From positions 1 through 29,721 of IMG/VR virus record IMGVR_UViG_3300042507_003059: 29,721 nt of DNA. One strand, given 5' to 3'. Source of the stretch: a virus. Every line of letters starts with the position of its first letter. Positions within the stretch are counted from its first letter, which is position 1. A program made the translations under genes and the position numbers. A model generated the notes under the pieces. The model ran no database searches. It saw only the letters and a program-made list of their open reading frames with translations, and was not told where the DNA came from. Positions 1 to 10,161 of this stretch are shown here, piece by piece.

Positions 1-3000
1 CTGCAAGCCCACCCCGCGAACGCTTGTCCCCGCTCAAAACGTCTCGGACATCGGAATAAAGCCTCATGCGTTGCTGAACGGCAAACGAGTTGAAGGGGAC
101 AAACATAGCCTTAAGAAGATTCTCGGCACCAGACTTTCCGCTTTGGGCAAACACCGCCATTTGGGTGGGATCGGAAGATCCCTGATAGATATCGGTCATC
201 TGCTCGGCATAAGCTGCGGCTTCTTGCCTGTTATTATCGCCGTCAATTAGTTCAGACTCTTTATTCCAATCCGTAATTTGGATATTGCGCTTATTAAGTT
301 CGGTCTCGTAGTAGGTCATCCAAGCTGCGGATGCGGCAATGAAGTCGGACTTCTTGAGGCCAATCATCCAGACATCAGCAATCTTGCCAGCCTGCTCTTT
401 AGCCTGATCCCATTTACTTTCAGAGAAGTAACGCTCAAGTCTGTTTTGATGTCCTTCCATTTGGTTGATATATTTGTAACCAGCAGATGCGTCACCGCGC
501 CGTCCGATTGAGAATTTGTTAAGCAGGGTTCGGGCGGCTTTCTGATTAGATGGTGCGATATTACGGGCCAAAACCTCGCCTCGCGCTCCACTACCCCAAG
601 CTGTCACAAGCTGATCTGGGGGCTGTTTGATCCACTGATAAACGCCACCAAGGGCAATACCTGTACCAAGCTTGCGGGAGATAACACCGACAGCATCGGC
701 GGCTTTTTCAAACGCTCCGCGACTCATGGCACCTCGCCGCATCCTTGAAAGACGCAAACGATTGAGGCGATCCACAAAGAAGTCTTTGTTTGCCTGTCCA
801 CCAAACACCTGAGTCGATTCAGGGGTTTTCATAAACGAAGCGATTTGCTGCCAAGCTCCAGAAGTATATGCCTTATTAATCTGGTCTGATAGACTATTGA
901 ACGTGCTACGGCGAAGATTGAATTCAATTTCTTTTGGTGTTCCAGTAGTGCGATCCTTGGGAAGCGTTGAGTAATCAACGCGCTTAATAGTGTTGGCCGA
1001 TTGTTTCGGGCGAAGAGAGACCTGATCGTAGAACACTTGTTCTTCCTCTTTGGTGATAGCAAGCGAAGGCCCAGCCGAATTAAAGGCAATCGGAAGATAA
1101 TTAGGGTTATCGTAGTTGTTTGCTTGATCGTTGAAGTTCTCGTCAAAGTTCTTCAGGAAGTCTTTGTATTTAGGAAGGAGCGTGTCTTTATACCAGATCA
1201 ATGAATCGTAGTTGGGGCGATAGGTCTTTTTAAGTTTATCCAAGACATCTTGCGTTGATGTTCCGTCGATCTGATTCAGAATTGTTTCAATGCGATCAGC
1301 CATGGCCACGCGATCAAGCTCTCCAGATTGGCGGCGGTTGGAGATGTCCTGTCTGATTAGGTCTCGGCGTTGCGCGATAGAATCGGCATCGTCTTTTTGT
1401 GGAACGCGCTGAATCAAAAATCCCGCGACACCCTCGGCCAGCAGACCATCTTGATTACGCGAAGTTGCTCCATAGTCCTTTTCAAGTTTGTTGTGGAATC
1501 CCGCCATCTCTTCCTGAATCTGATCAATGGTATTGTTGGCTTGTGTAAAGCTTGAATTAAGATCAAGCATTCCCATGGCCTTGTAGATCTTAGCCATAGA
1601 CTTAAGACCGAAAGCATTGCGGAATGTGTCAGATACAGACTGGAGTTCCAGCGCCCACCCCCTCATAGTCTTCTCAGCACTGATTGATCCAAAGGTCGGA
1701 AGGAGGTTTACCCAAGCCTTATTACGAGATACCATCTCGCTATCTTGTGCTGCAATACGGGCATTCTGCTGGCCGTTGGCTACAGACATAAAGTATTCCG
1801 CGCCATTGGTTTGATTGTTGAAGATTACATTGTTGGCAATGCGGATAAAACGCTGGCGCTCCTCGGCATCCAAGGCCGCTGGATCAACCTTGGCCATGGC
1901 ATCAACCACCTTGCGCTGGTCTTGTCTAAGCGGTGTAGAATCGTAAGCCCTCAACCCATCACGGGTTTCAATGGCCTTCTCGGTAAGAAGATTGTCTATA
2001 GCCTCGCGATTTTCATTGGCTTCAATCTCTTTAATGACATCGAATGCCGCCAAAACTTCATTCACTTCTTCGGGATCAACCCCGTATTTCTCGGCAAGGC
2101 GAAGGTTTACGGCGCGATCAAGCTCGCGTTGGCTTTGAATCTCCTCATCTTTAGCGCTTGAAATATAGCCCTTAATTTCAGAATCAGGAACAACAATATA
2201 ATCGGGAGATGTGACGGCTTTAAATCCTCCAAGATAGTAGTTAATCATCTCGGCAAACATTCTCGGATCATCAAGACGGTTAACGGCAATCTTGCCGATA
2301 CTTTCCAAGATGCCTCGCTGCGGAGACATGGCGATTTTCGGTTGTGTAGAAAGTGCCTTGGCTCGCTTCTGTGCGTCTCGCGCTGCCTGAACATCGGCAT
2401 CATAGTTGGTATTCTCTACAACCTTTGCGGCATAATCTGTGAAAGATTCGATGGACTTCTCGCTAGTCCAGATGACCTTGGCTGCACGTTTGGCAAGGGC
2501 TTGGGCTTGTTTCGGGCGAACTGGGCCGCGAAGCTCCATGGCCTTGATAATCTCCACCACTTCATTGGCCGTTTCTTGTTGGGCTTTCTTGGCCTCACGG
2601 GTAGCTGCTGCTTTGAGACGGATCTGCTGATTGAGAGCGGTCTTCTCGTTGACTGTAATCTTGACAGGCTTAACCTTGACCCCCATAAACACATCGAAAA
2701 GACGCTGCATGACGGGGCGCGGACGATCAGGGTCAACCTCCTTGGGGAGGGTAACGCCTTCGGGCAGGGCTTCCACCGAAAGACCAGTCTGGGTTTCAAG
2801 GAATGCAGTGGCGATAGACTGTTGGATATCGTATTGCTTTGCAATGGCATTGGCCACCTTCTTGGCATTGGCTGGCGTGAGGTTGGTGTTCTCTGAAATG
2901 AGATCTTGGAGTTGGCGGGTATCGCCACCCTGATCCATCCAGATAGAAGCTATCTCGCTGATCTTGTAGGTGGTCGGGCCTTTGGCCTCAGACGCCGCAT

Positions 3001-6000
3001 CCACCTTGGCCATAGATGCTGCCATAGTAGAAAGAGTAGATGCTTCGGGGCTTCCCTCGGAGAAGGTTGGAATTTTTTCTGGCGGCACTGCCTCCATCGC
3101 AATTGCTTCTCCCTTGATTGGATTACGCGCAACGATCATTTGCCCCTGACGGGTAACATCTTCAAAGTGCTGAGAAATCTCATCAATGTAATCTTGTGTC
3201 CTGCGATTTTCTTGCCAGCCAGAAGCTGTCTGTTTTCCAGTTCCAGACTTATCTCCCTCGTAAATATAAAAGTATGCCATTCCATCTTCTTTGATGGCAT
3301 CAGCCGCCTGACGAATCACAAGATCCCTAGCCTCTGGCTCTTGAATCACATTCAAAACATTGGAGGCTGTTGCCGTGTCGGCCTGTCCCCCACGAACTCT
3401 TTCAATGTTTGCTTCGTTGAAGGCGCGATCCCTATTAAACCAGTCAATAATAAGATTGGTTACTCCGCGATCACGCAACCAATTGGTAGCATTGTCAAAT
3501 CGACCACCACCAATGTCGGCATTTATTGTTCCAGAAACCCACTCCTTAACCTTGTTAAATACCGCTGGCAACTTTCTTTCGTTAATTGATGTTCTAGCTG
3601 ATGTAATTTCTTGTTCTGGCGTTTTCCAAACATCTTCAATAATTTGAGGTTCGGGTGCTTCTGGTGCCACCATTTGGGTGGCTTCTCCAGTTATTGCAGG
3701 CTCTTCACGAAGTTCTGGCGCAGTTCTGGCTCTTAATCTATTCTGTTTTTCTCTTTCAATAAGCCTTCTGCTAAATGCGGGATCAACAGGTTGCGCCCCT
3801 CTAACTCCATAGATTGCAGGAGATAGAGACATTTGCATCCCGTTCCACCAAATCTTGGTTGATCCATAGTCTTTGCCCTGAATAATATATTCAAAAATGT
3901 CTTCAAGCTCTGGTGTCCCTTCTTTTCTTGAAAACAGTTTTCCAAATATATTTTTAACTTTATTTAAGATGCTTTCAAATATTGGCACTAAAGCCTTCTG
4001 TTCTGACTTTTTAGTAAGAACGTATTCAGCAAAAGATTGAGCAAACCACTCTGACTCGCTCTTGGCATAGTATCTTGAATAGAAGTCCGCTTGTCTTGCA
4101 GCAGCAACACCGCTTTCAAAGAATTTTTCACGCTGCGTTTTGGTTGTTTTATTGTAGACAGAAGCGATCTTGCCTTTCTGTGCCTTATCAAGTAGCGAAT
4201 AGTATCCAGCGTGGCCAAATTCATGCCAAAATGTTGATAGGGTTTCGGCTGTTTGCTCGTCTATTTGAAGACCCTTTCTGGCATTTTGCATCATCCGCAA
4301 TGATGGCTTATAACCAATTGCCTTTCCTCTTATTGTCTCAACAGTTTGCCGACTAGCTCCACCGCGACCATATGCTCTGGAAACACGGGGACGCAGAGAC
4401 CCCATCTCCATGTTAGCCAAAAACTCGTCATTTGTTTTGTTATCAAAAATAACAGCCATTATTAGATCTTGTCCTTCGCTGGTAATGGCTCCATCAGCAA
4501 CCATCAGATCAAGTCTTGTGGCAAATCGTCCGTGGCCCTCGCCGCGAAGATCAAACGCCGCACGGAATTCCTCCTGATTAGCAAAAGCAGATCCTTCTGG
4601 CTTTTGAACTACTGCTGCTTTTGCCTCGTCCTTTCTTTTAATTACATCGGCAAACACATCAGAGTCCTCATCCACCTCTGCCAATGCCTCGACATCAGAA
4701 AGGTCAATCCGCTCCATCTTTTTCGGAGGAACATAGATGTCCTCTACCAGTGTCCAGCCTGCGGGCATACGCACACCTGTTCCCACCTGATCCACTCCGA
4801 TGCGAAGCCCCTTCGCGATGGCTTCGGCCACGACTTCGTTTGATCCTGTGTCGATTTGGATCTTTCGGGCTTCGGGGTTCAACCTTGGGCGCTCGACTTC
4901 TGGTAACGCCTCTAGACCCGCTTGCGTGATCACTGGTTGCCCATTGTATAGCTCGACTAGTCCTTGACCGACCAATCCCGAAACATCCTCTTCTGTTTGT
5001 TCTGCTCTTGCTACTCGGCGTAGAGGTTCAAGATTCGGGGTTTCGGGAGCAACACCAAGCTTTGCTGCGTGGCTGTCGGCAAACTGTATAGCTTTATTCT
5101 GTAGTTGTTCTGGTACAAGAGCGTCCAATTCTTGAAGCATCGGAATTACAGCCTCTGGAACAGTTCCCCCAGATTTCCAAATGGAATAAGTTTCAGAAAC
5201 TAATTCATCGCGTGAATCAAATTTTGTTTTTGGATAGGCAATCCCAGCCCTTCCACCATGCCAAGGATCAAGTATTTCGGTTCTGTCTGCACTATCAGAC
5301 CACTCAAAAAGGCGACTGACTAAATCATTGTCTGCCGCATTAAAAAGTGCCCAGTGTCCAAGTTCGTGACGAACAACAGATCTTGGTGTCAACGCCGCAT
5401 CCCCAGTTAAAGAACTAAATTCTTTTGGGTTGTTTGTAAGTTTTACTTCGTTTGTGGATTTATCGTATCCGCCCGAAACAGCAAAACTTAAATCACTAGA
5501 AGCAAATTCTGGCTCACCATATTTTGTTTCATTGCCAGCGGCTTCCCATATTTGAATTGCTTTATCTACTGGAGTTTTTGAAAGCGATGCTTCTTGCTTT
5601 GCCTCATACGCCACTTCTCTGGCTTGCTCCACGCTTTCACTTGCCCTTCCGATACCAAGCCTCCTTCCAGATAGTCTAGAGGCATCGATGGCTTTTTGTG
5701 CGGCAACTTGTGGATCTACTTCTGTGGGCGCGACTTCTGTGACAGGCGGCGGCTCTGCTACTACTGGTTCAACTACTGGCTCTACAGGGGCTACTTCGGC
5801 TTCGGGGGCGGCGATAGGAACCCTTCGTCCTTCAATAACTGGACTAGGCGGGACTTCTCCTGCTGGGAGAGGGACTGCTTGGGCTTCTGGTTGAGCGACA
5901 GCAACTCCTTGCTGGGTTTGTTGAGCTTGTTCATCTTTTCTCCTCCACTGTTTATTTTGTTCTAACTCGGCTTGTGCCATTTGGGCGTTCTGTCCCTTGG

Positions 6001-7840
6001 CGTTTTCAACTAACGTTGCGGCTTCTTCGGGGACGATCCCAAAAGCCATCTCATAGTATTCCTGATCCTCGGAATAGCGCATCTGGGCAGGAATCACTCC
6101 GCCGTTCTCTTCAAATTTATCTAGGACAAATGCCCTCAACTCCTCACCACCAAGATCGGCAATTTCATCTTGATATTGTTGTGCGACAAAAGCTGCGGTT
6201 TCGGGATCAACCCCAGCATTGTTCAAAATTCTATTGGCTCGTTTGGCGTTCGGGCTAAGAGCTTCAACGTCTACGGCGGGACGAGGAGCCACTGCGGGAG
6301 ATGGCTCCGCTGCTGCGGGTTCTGTGGGCGCTACAGGCTCTGCGGCGACTTCTACGGCTGGCTGCGGCTCTGTTACTGCTGGTTCAACTGCTGGCTCTGT
6401 GGCTGCGGGCGAGACTTCTGGAGTGGGGGTGACGGGTTGAGGAGGTGTCCCCGAAACAGGAGGCTCTTCTTCTAGTTCTATTCCTGCTTCTGCGGTAGCT
6501 TCTGCTCGGAGACGGGCTACTCGCTGGTCGGGAGTTTCGGCGCGTTCCCGCTCAATCCTAGCCCTCCATTGTTGGTCGGTCTCCCCCTCTCTACGAGGCG
6601 TGACAGTAGCTGGTATATTAAGGGTTTCGCCAACCCGCTCGATCTGCTCTTCGACAACAGCAGCAGATGCGGGGGCGTTGCTTTGCTTGGCCTCGTCTGC
6701 GGCCTTCGCGGCATCTCGCAAAGCTACGGATTCACGCATACCAAGTTGTTCTGCCTTCGCGCTAATACCGCCAGCCGCTCCACCCAAAACTCCACCAAGG
6801 GCACCCTCAAGTGTGGCTTGACCTAATACTCCGCGCATAGGCTCAACATCAAATCCCTCTCTACCCAAGGCCACGTTCGCGGCCAGTCTCTCTTGACCAC
6901 CCTGCAAAGCCTCCGTGGCCGTCTCGACAATGCCATCCTTGACCGCGCCCCTAACAAATCCTGTTCGTAATACTTCTTGGATAGCCCGCTCAGACACTTG
7001 TTCTGCCGCTTCTTGTCCAACTTTTCTGGTGATCAAGGAACGAATAGCCCCCTCTGCACCAGTGGCGGACGCCGCCACCCCAAGACCAGTTCCAAGTAAA
7101 ATCTGATCAAGATTCTTGCCGTTGTAAGATTGAGCCTCGCTTGCAGCTTTTTCGGCCTTGTCCTCATCCACCCCACTATTGATTAGCTGCTCTTTGACAG
7201 CATCATAAATTTCTCCTTTGACAATACCCCCACCAACGGCACCACCTTGCACACCTTGCAAGACCGCAACACCAGCCTTACTTAGTCCAACCGCCTTGCC
7301 CACACCCGCTGTGGCGATGAAGGGAATCAAAGACCCGATACCTTGGGAAACCAGATCAATAGGTGCAACGGTCAACGCTTTGAGGCCCGCCCCGATTTCC
7401 GCCAACACTCCCTGCCCTTCGGCTTCCTGCATAATGCGACCAATTTCTTCGGCATCTTCCTTGGCCCCCGCCGAAAGAAGGCTCCGATACCATTCGGAGT
7501 TCTTGGCGAGATTCTGAGATACCGCATTATTGGCCCCGAAAGCATCGGAAAATCCTTTTAATACATCGTTAATACCAGCACCAATATTTAGAAACGGGTC
7601 GGCTACGGGACGAAGAATCCCCTCTTCGGGTTTGCGGGCTTCAAACTTTGGAACTTCTGGGGCGGGGGGAACCGTAAGACCGCCAACAGTTGGAGTCTTG
7701 GTTTCGCTTAAATACGCATCAGGATCGAAAGTGGCCGCTGGCTTTTTCGATTCGCTTAGATAGGCGTCTGGATCAAATCCCGCTTTTGCGGTAGATGAGG
7801 TGCCTTTCTCATTCAGATATTCATCTGGATTAAAGGCCAT
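1..7840 (-). CDS. Giant polyvalent phage protein, 3' end cut by window edge
   Basis: The frame is open for 2613 codons and runs off the left edge. The ATG shares one base with the upstream stop (TAATG). Visible parts in order: three FDPDxYL-like motifs (residues about 3-45); Gly/Ala-rich hydrophobic helices (about 140-210 and 344-362); Pro/Ala/Glu/Val linkers (about 450-525 and 655-715); zincin motif HELGH at 825-829 with a downstream DELVSE glutamate; a second zincin motif HEFGH at 1206-1210 followed by ESEWFAQSF; and a methyltransferase-like domain with DIGGG at about 1442 and NVLNVI at about 1495. A long, mostly helical C-terminal region follows. This matches the polyvalent-protein theme in phages, where such proteins are often packaged and injected with the DNA. 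The hydrophobic stretches fit an ejected internal virion protein. Individual enzyme activities are inferred from motifs. The real C-terminus is not visible. Confidence 0.88.
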   Translation of the reverse strand, partial: MAFNPDEYLNEKGTSSTAKAGFDPDAYLSESKKPAATFDPDAYLSETKTPTVGGLTVPPAPEVPKFEARKPEEGILRPVADPFLNIGAGINDVLKGFSDAFGANNAVSQNLAKNSEWYRSLLSAGAKEDAEEIGRIMQEAEGQGVLAEIGAGLKALTVAPIDLVSQGIGSLIPFIATAGVGKAVGLSKAGVAVLQGVQGGAVGGGIVKGEIYDAVKEQLINSGVDEDKAEKAASEAQSYNGKNLDQILLGTGLGVAASATGAEGAIRSLITRKVGQEAAEQVSERAIQEVLRTGFVRGAVKDGIVETATEALQGGQERLAANVALGREGFDVEPMRGVLGQATLEGALGGVLGGAAGGISAKAEQLGMRESVALRDAAKAADEAKQSNAPASAAVVEEQIERVGETLNIPATVTPRREGETDQQWRARIERERAETPDQRVARLRAEATAEAGIELEEEPPVSGTPPQPVTPTPEVSPAATEPAVEPAVTEPQPAVEVAAEPVAPTEPAAAEPSPAVAPRPAVDVEALSPNAKRANRILNNAGVDPETAAFVAQQYQDEIADLGGEELRAFVLDKFEENGGVIPAQMRYSEDQEYYEMAFGIVPEEAATLVENAKGQNAQMAQAELEQNKQWRRKDEQAQQTQQGVAVAQPEAQAVPLPAGEVPPSPVIEGRRVPIAAPEAEVAPVEPVVEPVVAEPPPVTEVAPTEVDPQVAAQKAIDASRLSGRRLGIGRASESVEQAREVAYEAKQEASLSKTPVDKAIQIWEAAGNETKYGEPEFASSDLSFAVSGGYDKSTNEVKLTNNPKEFSSLTGDAALTPRSVVRHELGHWALFNAADNDLVSRLFEWSDSADRTEILDPWHGGRAGIAYPKTKFDSRDELVSETYSIWKSGGTVPEAVIPMLQELDALVPEQLQNKAIQFADSHAAKLGVAPETPNLEPLRRVARAEQTEEDVSGLVGQGLVELYNGQPVITQAGLEALPEVERPRLNPEARKIQIDTGSNEVVAEAIAKGLRIGVDQVGTGVRMPAGWTLVEDIYVPPKKMERIDLSDVEALAEVDEDSDVFADVIKRKDEAKAAVVQKPEGSAFANQEEFRAAFDLRGEGHGRFATRLDLMVADGAITSEGQDLIMAVIFDNKTNDEFLANMEMGSLRPRVSRAYGRGGASRQTVETIRGKAIGYKPSLRMMQNARKGLQIDEQTAETLSTFWHEFGHAGYYSLLDKAQKGKIASVYNKTTKTQREKFFESGVAAARQADFYSRYYAKSESEWFAQSFAEYVLTKKSEQKALVPIFESILNKVKNIFGKLFSRKEGTPELEDIFEYIIQGKDYGSTKIWWNGMQMSLSPAIYGVRGAQPVDPAFSRRLIEREKQNRLRARTAPELREEPAITGEATQMVAPEAPEPQIIEDVWKTPEQEITSARTSINERKLPAVFNKVKEWVSGTINADIGGGRFDNATNWLRDRGVTNLIIDWFNRDRAFNEANIERVRGGQADTATASNVLNVIQEPEARDLVIRQAADAIKEDGMAYFYIYEGDKSGTGKQTASGWQENRRTQDYIDEISQHFEDVTRQGQMIVARNPIKGEAIAMEAVPPEKIPTFSEGSPEASTLSTMAASMAKVDAASEAKGPTTYKISEIASIWMDQGGDTRQLQDLISENTNLTPANAKKVANAIAKQYDIQQSIATAFLETQTGLSVEALPEGVTLPKEVDPDRPRPVMQRLFDVFMGVKVKPVKITVNEKTALNQQIRLKAAATREAKKAQQETANEVVEIIKAMELRGPVRPKQAQALAKRAAKVIWTSEKSIESFTDYAAKVVENTNYDADVQAARDAQKRAKALSTQPKIAMSPQRGILESIGKIAVNRLDDPRMFAEMINYYLGGFKAVTSPDYIVVPDSEIKGYISSAKDEEIQSQRELDRAVNLRLAEKYGVDPEEVNEVLAAFDVIKEIEANENREAIDNLLTEKAIETRDGLRAYDSTPLRQDQRKVVDAMAKVDPAALDAEERQRFIRIANNVIFNNQTNGAEYFMSVANGQQNARIAAQDSEMVSRNKAWVNLLPTFGSISAEKTMRGWALELQSVSDTFRNAFGLKSMAKIYKAMGMLDLNSSFTQANNTIDQIQEEMAGFHNKLEKDYGATSRNQDGLLAEGVAGFLIQRVPQKDDADSIAQRRDLIRQDISNRRQSGELDRVAMADRIETILNQIDGTSTQDVLDKLKKTYRPNYDSLIWYKDTLLPKYKDFLKNFDENFNDQANNYDNPNYLPIAFNSAGPSLAITKEEEQVFYDQVSLRPKQSANTIKRVDYSTLPKDRTTGTPKEIEFNLRRSTFNSLSDQINKAYTSGAWQQIASFMKTPESTQVFGGQANKDFFVDRLNRLRLSRMRRGAMSRGAFEKAADAVGVISRKLGTGIALGGVYQWIKQPPDQLVTAWGSGARGEVLARNIAPSNQKAARTLLNKFSIGRRGDASAGYKYINQMEGHQNRLERYFSESKWDQAKEQAGKIADVWMIGLKKSDFIAASAAWMTYYETELNKRNIQITDWNKESELIDGDNNRQEAAAYAEQMTDIYQGSSDPTQMAVFAQSGKSGAENLLKAMFVPFNSFAVQQRMRLYSDVRDVLSGDKRSRGGLA

Positions 7841-8877
7841 TATTCAACTCCAAGTTTTTCTTTGATTCTTTGAGAGCGAGGATCGTCGGGATTTGCATTG
7901 GCCCAGTCAAGCGCAGATTGATCAATCTGACTAAACTCTGTCTGTGCTGGTTGGGCTGCTCCTTCGGTTGGCTTCTGCGGCATCAGTGCGTTGAATCGCT
8001 CAACCAACACATCACGTTCACCACGATAAAATTCCGAATTAGCAATAAATTCATCTCGCTTGGTTGAGTTCTTTTCCCTACCAGCATTGAAGTTGGCCTT
8101 ACGAATCTCAGAATCGATTTTGTTAATTTCATCCAAAATTGAACCAGCCTGATCTTTTGTATCTTCGTCAAGCTTCGATTGAACTATTTCTTTTTTCTTT
8201 GTTTCAATATCATTGCGCTTGGCCTCGCCAATCGCCTTTGAAAGTCCAAGCTGGTCAACCTCAGTTACCTCGCCTGTTTGTGGGTCAGTTTTAAAAAATG
8301 GAGCAGTATCAATCTTTAGCGCGGATGCGTCTTGCTGCTGTCCAACAAGCCATTCGCTTTCCCGTTCTCTTGATTTATTAATAGAATCTTGGTATACGCT
8401 ATTGACGGATTCATATTCTCCAGCAATTTTTTGCACCCCTTGATCCGTTACACCAAGTGGATAAGCCGAAAAAAGATCACCTCGTTTTTTTCTGTAATCT
8501 GGATCTCGCGGATCAAGTTGGTTTAGTCCTCCGATAATGGCGGTGGCCTCCGAACGCTGTTGGGCTTGAAGCTTTTGCTCCGCCTCTTTGAGACCCCTGT
8601 TGTAATAAAATTCATCCTCTTGGAATTGCTGGTCGCGAGCCTGCATTTCGAATTGTTTTCTTTGGATGTCCATCTGCTGAAAGGCTTGGGCTTCTTCAAT
8701 TTGGCGTTCACGCTTTTTATCCCATTCCTCCTGCATTCGGATTGCCCTGCGGGAAGATCCTTTCGGGCGTCCACCCCAGTCTTCTGGAAGATCTGGAGAA
8801 ACAATAGAAGACGAAGAAAGCGGCCTGCCTTGGGGCGCTTCTTGTTCCAATTCTGGAAATTGTGGGATTTCGTCCAT
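7840..8877 (-). CDS. Coiled-coil phage virion-type protein, 345 aa
   Basis: I do not recognise a named family. I chose the ATG at 8877, which overlaps the upstream stop by one base (TAATG). A longer frame to 8913 exists but would overlap the previous gene by 37 bp. Residues about 45-120 are very rich in Gln, Glu, Lys and Arg and should form long helices or a coiled coil. Further charged helical segments follow at about 200-290. The C-terminus carries a short motif (WANANPDDPRS, then IKEKLG) of a type common in phage structural and injected proteins. It lies between a Pro/Gln-rich protein and the giant polyvalent protein, so an internal virion or ejection role is plausible. This rests on position and composition only. 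Confidence 0.85.
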   Translation of the reverse strand: MDEIPQFPELEQEAPQGRPLSSSSIVSPDLPEDWGGRPKGSSRRAIRMQEEWDKKRERQIEEAQAFQQMDIQRKQFEMQARDQQFQEDEFYYNRGLKEAEQKLQAQQRSEATAIIGGLNQLDPRDPDYRKKRGDLFSAYPLGVTDQGVQKIAGEYESVNSVYQDSINKSRERESEWLVGQQQDASALKIDTAPFFKTDPQTGEVTEVDQLGLSKAIGEAKRNDIETKKKEIVQSKLDEDTKDQAGSILDEINKIDSEIRKANFNAGREKNSTKRDEFIANSEFYRGERDVLVERFNALMPQKPTEGAAQPAQTEFSQIDQSALDWANANPDDPRSQRIKEKLGVE

Positions 8878-10157
8878 TAAGATCTTGGGGTAGCGAGCGG
8901 GTTCATGTTCCATTCAGAAAATGGGTTAAAGTTTCCAAAATCCGCAGAAAATCCAGTTACGCTTGGCCTGATGGCGGATCTGCTTGCTGGTTGTGGCCCA
9001 CCAACAACATTTCTTTGCCACTCTTTCCCAAGATCCTCAACTGGATTGAACTGTCCCATGCCGACACCGCGAAATTGCATTCCACGAACATTGAATGGTT
9101 CATTACTCATTGGGTTGCGTCCAGTTTGCGCTTGTTTCCAACGTTCAGCCTCTACAAGCAATTGTGCCCCACGATTTACGTCTGGTTTAAAAAATCTATC
9201 ATCTAGAGCTTTTCCCGCTGCGGTCTCCGCCAGCCCCTGACGGAATGCGTATCCCCGCTGAATGGATTCTTGATCAAACTTTTGGGCAATGTCTCGTCCA
9301 ATACCAGCACCAGTCTCCCGCATTTGGGCCAGCAATGCTTGTTGTTGCTCTGGTGTTCTGGGTGACTGGGCCATTGTGCGTGGCGTGTTCATATTTGCCG
9401 CCTGTTCTGCTGTGGCAAAGATGCTACCATAAGGGGTTTTGATTTCCTGAAGACCTTTTTGTTGCGCGGTCTGTGTCCCCTGAATATTCATAAATGTGCG
9501 ACTTGTGTCTGTCGCAAAAGATGAAGCTTGGGGTAACGCACCAACTGGCTGGCGATTTAGGGGGGTGTCAATAATAGCCTGCTGTGTTGGGGCAAAAGAA
9601 AAATCTCTAGATCCCATTTCCCTAGATCCAAAAGTATTTCCAGCCAAACTTAGCCTTGATGGATAATTTACACTTGCCCCGCCCACATTCATTTCTGCCG
9701 ATCCGCCGCCGCGAAACGGAATAATAGGTGCAGTGGGTTGTGGATTAATGTTTTGAAAATCAGAAGGAAAAGCTGGAATGCCACCACCCATACCTGTTCG
9801 CAAATTAGTTTGTGTAGGAGTTTGGGTATAAATACTTGGCCCAAGAGGACTCCCATATGGAAGCGGCTTGGGTGCCGTTGGGGGCATTTGCGGGGTCGTT
9901 GGATAAATATCAAATCCTGTTGCTGGCCTTCCGCTTGGAAGTGTCGGAACGGTTGGTGTTGCTGGTTCTTGACGCTGGCCACCAGTTCTGATTAACGGGC
10001 CAGAAGTGAAATTTGTAAAAGCATTTGTAATTCCCTGAACTGCTGGTGATACCGCCCTATTAATTGCCGCTCCAGTTCCCTGTGGAAATACATTGAACAT
10101 GGTTGCCGCAGCCTGATTGGCCTGTCTGAGTCTGCGCTGTTCTTCGGTCTCTGGCAT
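8877..10157 (-). CDS. Pro/Thr/Gln/Gly-rich hypothetical protein, 426 aa, probable virion component
   Basis: No family is recognised. The N-terminal 30 residues (EEQRRLRQANQAAATMF) look helical. Residues about 60-260 are low in predicted secondary structure and rich in Pro, Thr, Gly, Gln and Asn. A helical, charged segment lies at about 275-350. There are no cysteines and no clear membrane span. The gene starts 4 bp after the upstream stop and its own stop overlaps the next start. It sits between a probable structural protein and a coiled-coil protein, which suggests a tail-associated or internal virion protein. This is inference from neighbourhood. Confidence 0.82.
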   Translation of the reverse strand: MPETEEQRRLRQANQAAATMFNVFPQGTGAAINRAVSPAVQGITNAFTNFTSGPLIRTGGQRQEPATPTVPTLPSGRPATGFDIYPTTPQMPPTAPKPLPYGSPLGPSIYTQTPTQTNLRTGMGGGIPAFPSDFQNINPQPTAPIIPFRGGGSAEMNVGGASVNYPSRLSLAGNTFGSREMGSRDFSFAPTQQAIIDTPLNRQPVGALPQASSFATDTSRTFMNIQGTQTAQQKGLQEIKTPYGSIFATAEQAANMNTPRTMAQSPRTPEQQQALLAQMRETGAGIGRDIAQKFDQESIQRGYAFRQGLAETAAGKALDDRFFKPDVNRGAQLLVEAERWKQAQTGRNPMSNEPFNVRGMQFRGVGMGQFNPVEDLGKEWQRNVVGGPQPASRSAIRPSVTGFSADFGNFNPFSEWNMNPLATPRS

Positions 10158-10161
10158 AAAA

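Noticed and set aside
1001-7763. Many plus-strand frames of 60-230 codons across the left third of the window
   Set aside because: They lie opposite the single minus-strand frame that is open for 7840 bp and shows clear domain motifs.
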